Source of the DNA: Vibrio tarriae
GTDB lineage: Bacteria > Pseudomonadota > Gammaproteobacteria > Enterobacterales > Vibrionaceae
NCBI RefSeq assembly: GCF_002216685.1
Contig: NZ_CP022352.1
Span: 310,001-374,000, forward strand
Direction: 5' to 3'
DNA: 64,000 nucleotides
Below are positions 1 to 8,268 of this stretch, piece after piece. Position numbers and translations under genes: made by a program. Each line of letters opens with the position of its first letter. The first letter of the stretch is position 1. The notes below the pieces were generated by a model. It did not search any database. It was given only the letters and a program-made list of their open reading frames with translations, and was not told the origin of the DNA.

Positions 1-833
1 AAACCTTGTACGGCATTGGGGCCAACGGTCACGCTGCCATCAATCATGCGGGTTAAATGTACGCCGAGAAACGGTAATTCAGGATCGGGGATCGGGTAGA
101 TAAGATGGCGCACCACTTGGTTATGCTTGGGGGCCAAACGATAGTATTCGCCACGGTAAGGAATGATCTGAAAATCGGTCGGCAAACCGAGCATCTTGGT
201 TAAGCGATCGGCCATTAAGCCCGAGCAGGTCACTAGAAATCGCGTCTGATAACTCACGCGTTGGTTCTTCTGTTGGCAAGTCAGCGTGACCAAGGATGGC
301 GTTTCTTCCAAGCCCACCACTTCCGTGCCAATTTTCACGTCACCCCCCAACTGCATAAAGGCTTCAGCCATTTTCTCTGTCACCAGACGATAATTGACGA
401 TACTGGTCGCTTTCACCAAGATCGCCCCCAAGCCACGAATATTGGGCTCCGCCAGCTTCAACTGCACAGCATCCAGCTTTTCAACATCAATCTGATTTTG
501 TAAGCAGCGATCATAGAGTGCGTGCATGCGTTCGAGTTCTTGCTCATTGGTGGCCACCAGTAACTTGCCACAGTTTTCCACTGGAATATTGTTTTGTGCA
601 CAAAACGCCAAGGTGCGTTCGACCCCTCGCTTACAAAAATCGGCCTTCAAACTGCCGGGAGCATAATAAACCCCCGCATGGATCACTCCGCTGTTGTGAC
701 CGGTTTGATGGCGGGAAAACCCCGCCTCTTTCTCAATCAACAGCACCGATTTTTTCGGATAACGCTGTTTAAGCTGCCAAGCCGTGGAGACGCCGACAAT
801 CCCACCGCCAACAATCACATAATCATAAGTCAT
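1..833 (-). CDS. lhgO: L-2-hydroxyglutarate oxidase (partial, C-terminus beyond window)
   Basis: FAD-dependent oxidase of the DAO fold. The family oxidises L-2-hydroxyglutarate to 2-oxoglutarate and passes electrons to the quinone pool at the inner membrane. I translated the frame from the ATG at 833: it begins MTYDYVIVGGGIVGVSTAWQ, the dinucleotide-binding motif of the family, followed by the HNSGVIHAGVYY and PGSLKA segments typical of LhgO/YgaF. About 277 residues are visible; the reading frame leaves the window at base 1. Its ATG overlaps the TGA of the upstream TRAP permease gene (ATGA), so the two are probably translationally coupled. This suggests that the transporter imports the oxidase substrate or a related C5 acid, which is inference. 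Confidence 0.88.
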   Translation of the reverse strand, partial: MTYDYVIVGGGIVGVSTAWQLKQRYPKKSVLLIEKEAGFSRHQTGHNSGVIHAGVYYAPGSLKADFCKRGVERTLAFCAQNNIPVENCGKLLVATNEQELERMHALYDRCLQNQIDVEKLDAVQLKLAEPNIRGLGAILVKATSIVNYRLVTEKMAEAFMQLGGDVKIGTEVVGLEETPSLVTLTCQQKNQRVSYQTRFLVTCSGLMADRLTKMLGLPTDFQIIPYRGEYYRLAPKHNQVVRHLIYPIPDPELPFLGVHLTRMIDGSVTVGPNAVQG

Positions 834-2971
834 GCGGATTTTGCTCCCCGTACTGCGCTGTGGGCACGCTCAACACGCGCTGCCGTTTTTCCAGAGTAGA
901 TAAAGATAGCGATAAACAGCGCCACACAGACTAAACGGATCCACATTGGCAAATTTGGCCACACCAGCAGCACACCAATCACCGCCAGCAGCAAACGCCA
1001 TAAGAGATTCAGCTGCCCTTCCAGATAGCCTTCAATCGCGCCAATCATGGCGTAAGTGCCAAAAATCGCAAAGATGCCGATGGTGACAACCGTGGTCGCA
1101 TCCCAACTGATGAGTTGGGTATAGGCAATCAACACGGGAACCAAATACAAGCCTTTGGCAATTTTCCACGCGGTAAATCCGGTGCGCATCGGCGGGGTTT
1201 TGGCGATGGTGGCCGCTGCAAAGGCCGTCAAACACACCGGTGGCGTCACGTTACTGTCTTGCGAGAGCCAGAAGATAATAAGGTGCGCCGAAAGCAGAGC
1301 CAGACCAATCGCTTCTAACCCTAAGCTTTGTTGTAGCAAGGTTTCCACAAAATCCGCGGGGACAAGACTAATCAGCTCATGGGCTTTTTCCGCCGCCATA
1401 GGTGCATTGAGCAAGCTCAATTGATCCGGCGCCGCCAGCATGAAAATCGCTTTGGCTTGTTCCGGTAATTGCCCCGAAACCATTAAGTCCACCAACTGGC
1501 TTTCGGCCAACAGTTTGTACAGCGCAGGGGCCGAAAGCGTACCCAAAACAATGTACGCTGCTGTTACTGGCAGCCCCATACCAAGCACCAAAGAGGCCAA
1601 GGTAATCAGCACCAACATGGTCAGCAGATCGCCATTCGCCCAGTTGTTGATCATCAATGAGAAGGTATTGCCGATGCCCGTTGTACTGATCACATTAATC
1701 ACCAAGCCGATACCGACCAGCAATACCGCGGTCGTCGCCATGTTTTTCGCCCCTTGCTCCAACGCTTCAATGATCGCTTTAGGACCCATTTTGTGATTTT
1801 TGGAAAACCACGAAGCAACAATCACCGACAGAATCGACAAGCCCGCCGCGTACGTTGGGGTAAAGCCTACCACCAATAAGGTCACTAACACGGCGAGCGG
1901 GATCAAGTTATGCCAACCCGACAGCAGCACTTTCATAAACGGCTCTTGGCTCGCCGCGACAATTTGCACGCCCATGCGTTTGGCTTCAATCCGCACGAAA
2001 AACGCAACAGAAAGGAAATAGATGAGTGCAGGAATAAACGACACCGCGACAATATCCACATACGGAATTTGCGTGTACGACGCCATGATGAACGCGCCTG
2101 CGCCCATCACCGGCGGCATGAGTTGCCCGCCGGTCGAAGCTGCGGCTTCCACCCCTGCGGCGAAACGTGCGGGAAAGCCCGCTTTTTTCATCATGGGAAT
2201 GGTGATGACACCCGTAGAGACCGTGTTCGCGACACTAGATCCAGACACCGACCCCATCAAACCCGAAGCCAGTACAGCAATAAAACCGGGGCCTCCCACC
2301 ACTTTACCTGCCGCAGCGCGTGACACATCCATGATGTAATCGCCGACACCAGAGCGCACTAAGAAGGCACCAAACAGGATGAACATGAACACGAAGCTCC
2401 AGCTTATCGCCGCAATCGAGCCAAACATGCCTTCCGAGGAATAGAAACTGCGATAGAGCAGGGTTTCGGCACTTAAGCCGGGGAAATGGAAAATGCCGCC
2501 AGCCCATTTGCCCCAGACCGAAACATAGGTCAGACAGATCAAAATCAGCGTGGGGATAAACCAACCCATGGTGCGGCGGATCATCTCCATCACAATCAAG
2601 ATCGCGAGAATTGAGAACACCCAATCGCTGGTGACAAATTTCACGCCGCGCTCATAGAGTGCATCTTCTGCCAGCATCAAATAGATCAAGCACGCCAGCG
2701 CCAGCAGCGCTAACAACACATCAAACGCCAGCGCAACTTTGCTCTCGCGCCAACGAGGCAAGGCGGGATACCACAGCGCGCAAATCATCGCGAACCCCGC
2801 GAAGTGGATAGCCGAAATCCACAATTCTGACCACGTGGATAACGTATTAAACCAAATGTGCGCCAGTGACAGCAGCACACACAGTACGGAAATCGTGCGC
2901 GTGACCCAGCCAAAACGGGTACGGGTCGGCACTTCGAACTTTTCCAGTTCTTGTTCTACTGAATTGCTCAT
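830..2971 (-). CDS. TRAP transporter fused permease subunit (4TM+12TM, TAXI type)
   Basis: Inner-membrane permease of a tripartite ATP-independent periplasmic transporter, in which the small DctQ-like and large DctM-like subunits are fused, as is usual for TAXI-type systems. The protein is very hydrophobic, with about 16 or more membrane segments. The family signatures AAASTGGQLMPPVMGAGAF and GMGLPVTAAYIVLG are present. I chose the ATG at 2971 (713 residues) because GGAG precedes it by a normal spacing; a longer TTG-started version from 2995 has no such site. It lies downstream of its binding protein with a hairpin-rich gap of about 180 bases, and it overlaps lhgO by 4 bases. Confidence 0.9.
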   Translation of the reverse strand: MSNSVEQELEKFEVPTRTRFGWVTRTISVLCVLLSLAHIWFNTLSTWSELWISAIHFAGFAMICALWYPALPRWRESKVALAFDVLLALLALACLIYLMLAEDALYERGVKFVTSDWVFSILAILIVMEMIRRTMGWFIPTLILICLTYVSVWGKWAGGIFHFPGLSAETLLYRSFYSSEGMFGSIAAISWSFVFMFILFGAFLVRSGVGDYIMDVSRAAAGKVVGGPGFIAVLASGLMGSVSGSSVANTVSTGVITIPMMKKAGFPARFAAGVEAAASTGGQLMPPVMGAGAFIMASYTQIPYVDIVAVSFIPALIYFLSVAFFVRIEAKRMGVQIVAASQEPFMKVLLSGWHNLIPLAVLVTLLVVGFTPTYAAGLSILSVIVASWFSKNHKMGPKAIIEALEQGAKNMATTAVLLVGIGLVINVISTTGIGNTFSLMINNWANGDLLTMLVLITLASLVLGMGLPVTAAYIVLGTLSAPALYKLLAESQLVDLMVSGQLPEQAKAIFMLAAPDQLSLLNAPMAAEKAHELISLVPADFVETLLQQSLGLEAIGLALLSAHLIIFWLSQDSNVTPPVCLTAFAAATIAKTPPMRTGFTAWKIAKGLYLVPVLIAYTQLISWDATTVVTIGIFAIFGTYAMIGAIEGYLEGQLNLLWRLLLAVIGVLLVWPNLPMWIRLVCVALFIAIFIYSGKTAARVERAHSAVRGAKSA

Positions 2972-2998
2972 TGCGTTACTCCAACAGCGAGACAACTA

Positions 2999-3150
2999 AG
3001 CCATATCCCCCCGCGAAGCGGCCGTATGGCAACCACTTCCGGCGGTTTGGGGATAGACGAATGGAAACAGAGATGCCCTTTCTTTAGATTGACTTCATGT
3101 TGAAAGGGCAAGACTGCCCGCTCCCGAGCAGTCTTTCGCGTTCACCGAAC
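2999..3150 (-). promoter_or_regulatory. Intercistronic hairpins between TAXI binding protein and permease
   Basis: Two exact inverted repeats lie here. AAGACTGC at 3110-3117 pairs with GCAGTCTT at 3128-3135. TGCCCTTTC at 3074-3082 pairs with GAAAGGGCA at 3102-3110. The two share base 3110, so they may be alternative structures. A third, weaker dyad is at 3001-3029 (CCATA/TATGG). Such hairpins between a binding-protein gene and its permease gene commonly protect the upstream message or reduce read-through, so that the binding protein is made in excess. The function here is inferred. Confidence 0.5.
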
Positions 3151-4158
3151 TTACTGTGGCATCAAGTGGGCTGGAATTTTAATTCCCACTTCTTGGTAGT
3201 AACGCGCCGCACCGGCGTGCAGTGGCATGGGCAAGCCTTCGATGGCTTTTTCAATCGCCATATCTTTGGTCGCTTTGTGGATGCCTTGTAGGAAAGCTAA
3301 GTTCTCGTACATGGCTTTAGTGAGCTGATATACATCCTCTTCCGATATGTCGGTGCGTACCGCGAGGAAATTCGGCTGAGCAATGGTGGTGATGGTTTTA
3401 TCGACGCCCGGATAGGTGTTCGCCGGAATATCAAACTTGGTCCATAAGTTGTAGTTACCGTTGGCTTGTTTGATCTGCTCATCAGTGAAAGAGAGGATCT
3501 TGATGTCGCTGCCCATCGCTGCAAAAGCTTGAGTCACCGCGCCCACGGGCACACCTGCTGGCGTGTTCATGCCATCAATGGTGCCGTTTTGCAGCGCACT
3601 AGCACTCCCGCCGTAGCCCAAATAAGCCAGATTAAAGGTATCAGGGTCAACGCCAATCCCTTGCATGATCTGCCGACCCGAAAATTCCGTGCCCGAGTTT
3701 TTCGAACCAATCGAGAACTTTTTCCCTTTCATGCTGGCTAGATCGGCAATGGTTCCGGTTGGCGCAAGATCAGAGCGCACAATAAAGTGTTCCACGTTCT
3801 GCCACAGCATAGAAACCGAACGTAATTGGTTTTGACGCTCCGCATACGGGCCTTCGCCCGCCCATGCCCAAGCACCGTACAAACCTTGCAAAATCGCGAA
3901 CTGGGCTTCGTTATCGTTCATCAACTTCACGTTTTCACCCGATCCGGCCGAGCTAATCGCGGAGAGTGAAAAGTGGTAGCTCGGGGTGAGTTTGACTTTG
4001 GTCAGGGTCGCCAGAGCTACACCTACGGGGTAATAGGTTCCTCCGGTTGACGCGGTGGCAAGAATGTAGCTGCGTTCTTCGGCTGCATAAGCTCCACCGA
4101 TTAAACCAAACGAAGTGATGGCGGCTAATAGGGTTTGCGTAAGGCGCTTTTGTTTCAT
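3151..4158 (-). CDS. TAXI family TRAP transporter solute-binding protein
   Basis: Periplasmic receptor that hands its ligand to the TRAP permease encoded just downstream. The start at 4158 (MKQKRLTQTLL) is preceded by GGAGAG and gives 335 residues; upstream in-frame codons lack a ribosome site. A signal peptide ends near AYA|AEERSY. The mature N-terminus has the TAXI hallmark ATASTGGTYYPVG. Known TAXI ligands include glutamate and 2-oxoglutarate-type acids, but the ligand here cannot be read from sequence. Expression is probably sigma-54 dependent, because a TTGGCA-N6-TTGC promoter lies about 75 bases upstream (4234-4250). Confidence 0.92.
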   Translation of the reverse strand: MKQKRLTQTLLAAITSFGLIGGAYAAEERSYILATASTGGTYYPVGVALATLTKVKLTPSYHFSLSAISSAGSGENVKLMNDNEAQFAILQGLYGAWAWAGEGPYAERQNQLRSVSMLWQNVEHFIVRSDLAPTGTIADLASMKGKKFSIGSKNSGTEFSGRQIMQGIGVDPDTFNLAYLGYGGSASALQNGTIDGMNTPAGVPVGAVTQAFAAMGSDIKILSFTDEQIKQANGNYNLWTKFDIPANTYPGVDKTITTIAQPNFLAVRTDISEEDVYQLTKAMYENLAFLQGIHKATKDMAIEKAIEGLPMPLHAGAARYYQEVGIKIPAHLMPQ

Positions 4159-4233
4159 CGTGACTCTCCATGTTGTGATTATTTTTCGATGCTGCACCGT
4201 TTCCAAACGTACAGCATGAGCAATATCAGTAAG

Positions 4234-4250
4234 AGCAAAGAAGATGCCAA
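4234..4250 (-). promoter_or_regulatory. Sigma-54 (-24/-12) promoter of the TAXI-TRAP operon
   Basis: The minus strand reads TTGGCATCTTCTTTGCT, which matches the sigma-54 consensus TTGGCACG-N4-TTGCW at all but two fixed positions. The GG and GC doublets are exactly 10 bases apart. Transcription would start near 4222, leaving a leader of about 64 bases before the binding-protein ATG. A DctD-like sigma-54 activator is encoded next door, which makes this assignment strong. Confidence 0.8.
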
Positions 4251-4298
4251 AAAATAATCCATTGTTTTATAAGGTATTAATTTTCCAAACAGATAAAA

Positions 4299-4318
4299 AT
4301 GAGCAAAATCTTGCTGAT
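4299..4318. promoter_or_regulatory. Proximal activator site, ATGAGCAAAATCTTGCTGAT
   Basis: A near-perfect dyad that differs at two positions from the perfect palindrome at 4444-4463. It lies about 50 bases upstream of the sigma-54 -24 element, a typical place for an upstream activating sequence of an NtrC-family activator. The neighbouring DctD-like regulator is the obvious candidate protein. Confidence 0.6.
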
Positions 4319-4443
4319 TGAGCCTCAAGTACATCAGCAAAAAACCGCCGATCATCGAGCGTGTTTTAGGCTCAAAAATCAGGAGAGCGATCACGCAAGG
4401 TTAACTAAATGTGATCGATGTTAATAAAAACTATTGAAAAGTG

Positions 4444-4463
4444 ATGAGCAAAATTTTGCTCAT
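4444..4463. promoter_or_regulatory. Distal activator site, ATGAGCAAAATTTTGCTCAT
   Basis: A perfect 20-base palindrome about 195 bases upstream of the sigma-54 promoter. Its last bases overlap the stop codon of the dctD-like gene. It shares its sequence with the proximal site at 4299-4318, so the two are probably paired binding sites for one dimeric activator acting through DNA looping. Confidence 0.6.
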
Positions 4464-5812
4464 TCCTCTTGCGCAGTAAAATCACCGCGAAGCAAACCAA
4501 ACTTCTGCATTTTCTGATTCAGAGTGCGCCTTGGCAAATCCAGCTCTTTCATCACTTCACTGATGTTACCTTGATGGCGATGCAACGCTTGAGCGATCAC
4601 TTTACGTTCAAAGTTGTGCACTTGAATCGCCAGCGGTAACCCCGCCGAGGCTTCTTCTTCAGTCATTCCCGGACGTGAAACCAGAATTTCCCCAACACTA
4701 ATGCTGTCATCCAGCGCATAACGCAGCGCGACATTACGCAGCTCGCGCACGTTGCCCGGCCAACGATAAGTAAGCAGCGCCAACCGATCCGCTTCACTTA
4801 AGCTGCCCCAAGTCGGTTTCACTTGTACACAGAAGTGTTCAAACAGCAGCAAAATATCGTCGCCTCGCTCACGCAGCGGCGGTAAATAGAGATGCGCGAC
4901 ATTGAGGCGGTAGAACAGATCTTGGCGAAATTCCGCGTGTTGACGCAGCTCTTCCTTGGCTGCCGCGATGACCCGCAGATCAATGGTGATCGGCTGATTA
5001 CTGCCCACCCGCTCTACCACATGATCTTGCAGCACGCGGAGCACTTTCACCTGCATGGCCAGCGGCATGCTCTCGATTTCATCCAGAAACAGCGTACCTT
5101 TATCGGCCAGTTCGAGCTTGCCAATCCGCCGCTTTACCGCGCCAGTAAACGCGCCCGCTTCATGACCGAACAGTTCACTTTCAAACAGGTTTTCTGGGAT
5201 CGCGCCACAGTTGATTGCCACAAACTGACCACGCTGACGCTCGCTGGCTTGATGCAGACACTGCGCCACCAGTTCTTTGCCACAGCCGGTTTCGCCGTAA
5301 ATGATAACGTTGGTATCCATCGCTGCGACTTTGGCGATTTGCTCGCGCAGCAGTTGAATCGACTTACACTGCCCAATCAAGATCTGCTCTAACCCTTTGG
5401 CAGAGGCAAGATAGTGGGCACGCGACTGCGATGACAGCGCGTTTTGGTACTGACTGACCGCTTGCGCCACCGTGTTGGCAAGGCGTTCTGGTTGAAATGG
5501 CTTCTCGATAAAATCGAACGCGCCTTGATGCAGCGCTTTCACCGCCATATCGACATCGCCATGTCCAGTGATCAAAATTACTGGCGTTAGCGGCTGCACA
5601 TTTTTCAACGCCACCAACAGACTCAACCCATCGGTATCGGGCAGGCGTACATCACTCACCACGGCCGCGAAATTCTGCTGCTCAATCGCCTCTAACGCGG
5701 ATGTGCCATCAGCAAACATCTCCACGTCAAACCCCGCCAGTTGTAACCACTGGCCTGTGGCTTGGCGCACAATGTCGTCGTCCTCAATCAATGCAATCCG
5801 TTGGCTTTCCAC
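4460..5812 (-). CDS. NtrC-family sigma-54 response regulator (DctD-like)
   Basis: Cytoplasmic transcription activator of 450 residues. Domains in order: receiver (1-120) with phospho-acceptor Asp54 in VVSDVRLPDTDG; AAA+ sigma-54 interaction domain with Walker A GETGCGKE, an intact GAFTGA loop and Walker B TLFLDEIE; C-terminal Fis-type helix-turn-helix (NISEVMKELDLPRRTLNQKM). The start is GTG at 5812, with AAGGGG at good spacing. It is divergent from the cognate DctB-like kinase gene and directly upstream of the TAXI-TRAP operon, which carries a sigma-54 promoter and two palindromes. It therefore very likely controls that operon. Confidence 0.9.
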   Translation of the reverse strand: MESQRIALIEDDDIVRQATGQWLQLAGFDVEMFADGTSALEAIEQQNFAAVVSDVRLPDTDGLSLLVALKNVQPLTPVILITGHGDVDMAVKALHQGAFDFIEKPFQPERLANTVAQAVSQYQNALSSQSRAHYLASAKGLEQILIGQCKSIQLLREQIAKVAAMDTNVIIYGETGCGKELVAQCLHQASERQRGQFVAINCGAIPENLFESELFGHEAGAFTGAVKRRIGKLELADKGTLFLDEIESMPLAMQVKVLRVLQDHVVERVGSNQPITIDLRVIAAAKEELRQHAEFRQDLFYRLNVAHLYLPPLRERGDDILLLFEHFCVQVKPTWGSLSEADRLALLTYRWPGNVRELRNVALRYALDDSISVGEILVSRPGMTEEEASAGLPLAIQVHNFERKVIAQALHRHQGNISEVMKELDLPRRTLNQKMQKFGLLRGDFTAQEE

Positions 5813-5828
5813 ACTTGACCCCTTGTTC

Positions 5829-5956
5829 TATACCCAAACAACTTGGAGTTGCAGGTAGGCGGCAAGTGAGTGAGTCCCCATGAGCATAGATAGACTATGT
5901 GATTGGGGTGAACGAACGTAGCCAACACCGCTGCAGCTTCAAGTAGGAAGGGTATA
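5829..5956. repeat. ERIC repeat (copy 1)
   Basis: A 128-base element bounded by TATACCC and GGGTATA. Internally it has the ERIC-like core (GAGTCCCCATGAGC, TGATTGGGGTGAACGAACG, AGCCAACACCGCTGCAGCTT). Enterobacterial repetitive intergenic consensus sequences of this length are known from Vibrio cholerae. This copy fills much of the gap between the divergent dctD-like and dctB-like genes. A second copy is at 9862-9988. Confidence 0.88.
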
Positions 5957-6101
5957 CTTGTTGTGCGGCTAAAGTAAGCAAATTTGTCGGGCTTGGAAAG
6001 GAGCCGCCTCTCACTTCTGAGTTACCCGTCATTAACATTTATCGCTTTCGTTGCTAAGTTGAACCGTCAATCTCGGTGCTCGTTTTAAATAGGGAAATGC
6101 T

Positions 6102-8156
6102 TTGAAGCTCAATAAAGCAAGTTGGATAGTGTTGGTGATTTTACTGCTGATCGCGGTGCGATGGGGCTCGCATGCCGTCAGTGAAAACTGGCAGCTGAGG
6201 CAAGCGCAGCGCCACGGCGAGCAGCGTTTGCTCGATTACATTAGTGATGTGAGGCGCACTCTCAGTCGCTTTTATCATTTGCCCTACTTGATGACCAATG
6301 AAGCCAACACACTCAAACTGTTTCAGGGCGATGATCGCCCGCAAGCCCAATTACAGCAACAATTGGCGCAACTCGATAAAGCCGCGAATACCAAAGGTTG
6401 GTACATACTGACACTTTCCGGTTCACTGGTAACGGCCAGTAAAAATGCTGAAAACTGGAAGCTCTCTGATGGCAAAGCCATCATCCATAAGATTTTGCAG
6501 CAGCGCGAAGGGATTTCGATTGTCACCAAATCCGTTGGCAGCACCCCCACCTATTTTGTTGCTGCGCCAGTTTATCTGGATGTCGAGATCGTCGGTGCGG
6601 TTGCCGTACAAGTGGATTTAAACGTGCTTGCCGATCAATGGTTTGCCAGTGATGAGTTAATCCTTTTTCAAAATGCTCAACGCCATTATTTTCTCTCCAG
6701 CAGTTCAGTTTACAGCGCAGACTGGATAGCGACTCACCCCGAAGTGGTCGCAGCGGCGCAAAAACGTAGCTTATTTGATGGAACACGCCTAACACTGTGG
6801 CAAGTTGAACAAGCGCCTTATCTTGCCCAATCCGTCACGCTGGATGATCTGAATTGGACGCTCACTTACCTCACGCCGCTTAAAAATCTTAATGCCACGG
6901 TTAACTGGATCAGCACCAGTGCTATGGTCGGCGTATTATTGCTGCTATTACTGATGCGTCTGCGTTACGAGCAGTATCAAAAGCGCCTCAGTGAAGCCAA
7001 GATTCAACAAGTGTTGTTTGAGGCCGAAGAGCGCCAACGCAATATGATCAACAAAACTCATGTTGGACTGCTGCTGATCGATGGACAAGGCCGCATTGAA
7101 GAGATCAATCCGATGGCGAAGCGCTATTTCAGCCTCTCGGAAAGTATGGTGCGTCAGCTGCAAGCGTGGTCGCTGTTTGATACTGGAAACCCGAATGCCA
7201 CCGTACCACTGCTGCTGAAAAATCTCACCGAGCATCAAGAGCTGGCCGACATCACCAACGTGGAAACAGTCGCTCGGCGCAGTGATGGCAGTTTGTTTCC
7301 GGTACTGTTCTCCCTGATTGCGGTCAGTTGGAAAGATCGCCGCCACTATTTGGTGACTCTGATTGATATCAGTAAACGCAAGAAGGCGGAAATCGCACTA
7401 CAGAATGCCAACCACGATTTGCAAGAGCGGGTGGAAGAGCGCACCGCTGCGCTGAAATCCGCTCAACAAGAGCTGATTGAAGCGAGCAAAATGGCCGCAC
7501 TGGGACGTATGTCAAGTGCGATCACCCATGAGCTCAATCAGCCCCTTACCGGTTTGCGCACCCTACTTTCTAGCAACGAATTGCTCCTTGAACGCGGTGA
7601 AACTCAGCTGCTCAAAGCCAATACCAAGCTGGTGCATTCTTTGATTGATCGTATGGCGGCGATGACCTCCCAACTCAAATCCTTCGCGTTCAATCGACCC
7701 GACGCTTTGCAAGCCATCTCGCTGCCCGATGCGTTACAGGAGATTTTGCGCATTCATCAAGCACGCTTAACTCCGGTGGATGTTCGAGTTCGACTTTCTA
7801 GCGATCTGCCGTTGGTGATGGGGGAAGAACAACGCTTGCGCCAAGTGCTCGGTAACTTGGTGTCAAATGCGTTAGATGCGATGAGTCAAACCTTAGAACC
7901 GAAGCTCAGCATTAGCGCCGTGAGTGAAGAAGATCAAGTGATCGTGCGCGTGAGTGACAACGGTTGTGGGATTGCCCCCGAGCTTCTCACCACCATGTTT
8001 GAGCCGTTTCAAACCAGCAAGAAAATGGGCGAAGGATTAGGGCTTGGCCTAGCGATTGTCGCCAATAGCCTGCGAGATATGCAAGGCAGTATTGTGGCAA
8101 CGAATAATCCCGATGCGGGCATGAGCTTTGAGATCCGCTTGCATGCCGCACAATAG
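6102..8156 (+). CDS. DctB-like sensor histidine kinase
   Basis: Membrane sensor kinase of 684 residues. An N-terminal membrane helix is followed by a periplasmic sensor region of about 240 residues, then a second membrane helix (near SAMVGVLLLLLLMRL, about residue 275). Next come a PAS domain (about 315-425), a HisKA domain with His476 in SSAITHELNQPLTG, and an HATPase domain with N, G1 and G2 boxes (NLVSNALDAM, DNGCGI, GLGLGLAIV). The start is TTG at 6102, preceded by AGGGA; the nearby ATG at 6097 is out of frame and stops at once. It is divergent from the DctD-like regulator gene, its presumed partner in sensing the ligand of the TRAP system. Confidence 0.9.
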   Translation: MKLNKASWIVLVILLLIAVRWGSHAVSENWQLRQAQRHGEQRLLDYISDVRRTLSRFYHLPYLMTNEANTLKLFQGDDRPQAQLQQQLAQLDKAANTKGWYILTLSGSLVTASKNAENWKLSDGKAIIHKILQQREGISIVTKSVGSTPTYFVAAPVYLDVEIVGAVAVQVDLNVLADQWFASDELILFQNAQRHYFLSSSSVYSADWIATHPEVVAAAQKRSLFDGTRLTLWQVEQAPYLAQSVTLDDLNWTLTYLTPLKNLNATVNWISTSAMVGVLLLLLLMRLRYEQYQKRLSEAKIQQVLFEAEERQRNMINKTHVGLLLIDGQGRIEEINPMAKRYFSLSESMVRQLQAWSLFDTGNPNATVPLLLKNLTEHQELADITNVETVARRSDGSLFPVLFSLIAVSWKDRRHYLVTLIDISKRKKAEIALQNANHDLQERVEERTAALKSAQQELIEASKMAALGRMSSAITHELNQPLTGLRTLLSSNELLLERGETQLLKANTKLVHSLIDRMAAMTSQLKSFAFNRPDALQAISLPDALQEILRIHQARLTPVDVRVRLSSDLPLVMGEEQRLRQVLGNLVSNALDAMSQTLEPKLSISAVSEEDQVIVRVSDNGCGIAPELLTTMFEPFQTSKKMGEGLGLGLAIVANSLRDMQGSIVATNNPDAGMSFEIRLHAAQ

Positions 8157-8179
8157 CGGCAACCTGCTTGTTAAAAAGA

Positions 8180-8208
8180 AAAACAGGTTGTGCGAGACAA
8201 CCTGTTTT
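8180..8208 (-). terminator. Rho-independent terminator of the chitin-binding protein gene
   Basis: A perfect 12-base stem (AAAACAGGTTGT / ACAACCTGTTTT) with a 5-base loop. On the minus strand it is followed by a T-rich run (TTTTTCTTTTT), so it terminates the gene ending at 8269. It could also stop transcription leaving the kinase gene on the plus strand, where only four T residues follow. Confidence 0.85.
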
Positions 8209-8268
8209 GGCGAGTGACAGCCCTTTTGACTGCATATAAACGCTCAGTTCGTCAAATAGGCAGCGCGC

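Noticed and set aside
4179..4394. Small minus-strand membrane-protein reading frame (MDYFLASSLLLLILLML) just before the TAXI binding-protein gene
   Set aside because: The strong sigma-54 promoter lies inside it, so the operon transcript would start after its start codon. No ribosome site was seen.
5829..5956. Considered as an integron VCR (attC) repeat
   Set aside because: Length, terminal TATACCC/GGGTATA ends and internal core match ERIC; no integron cassette structure surrounds it.
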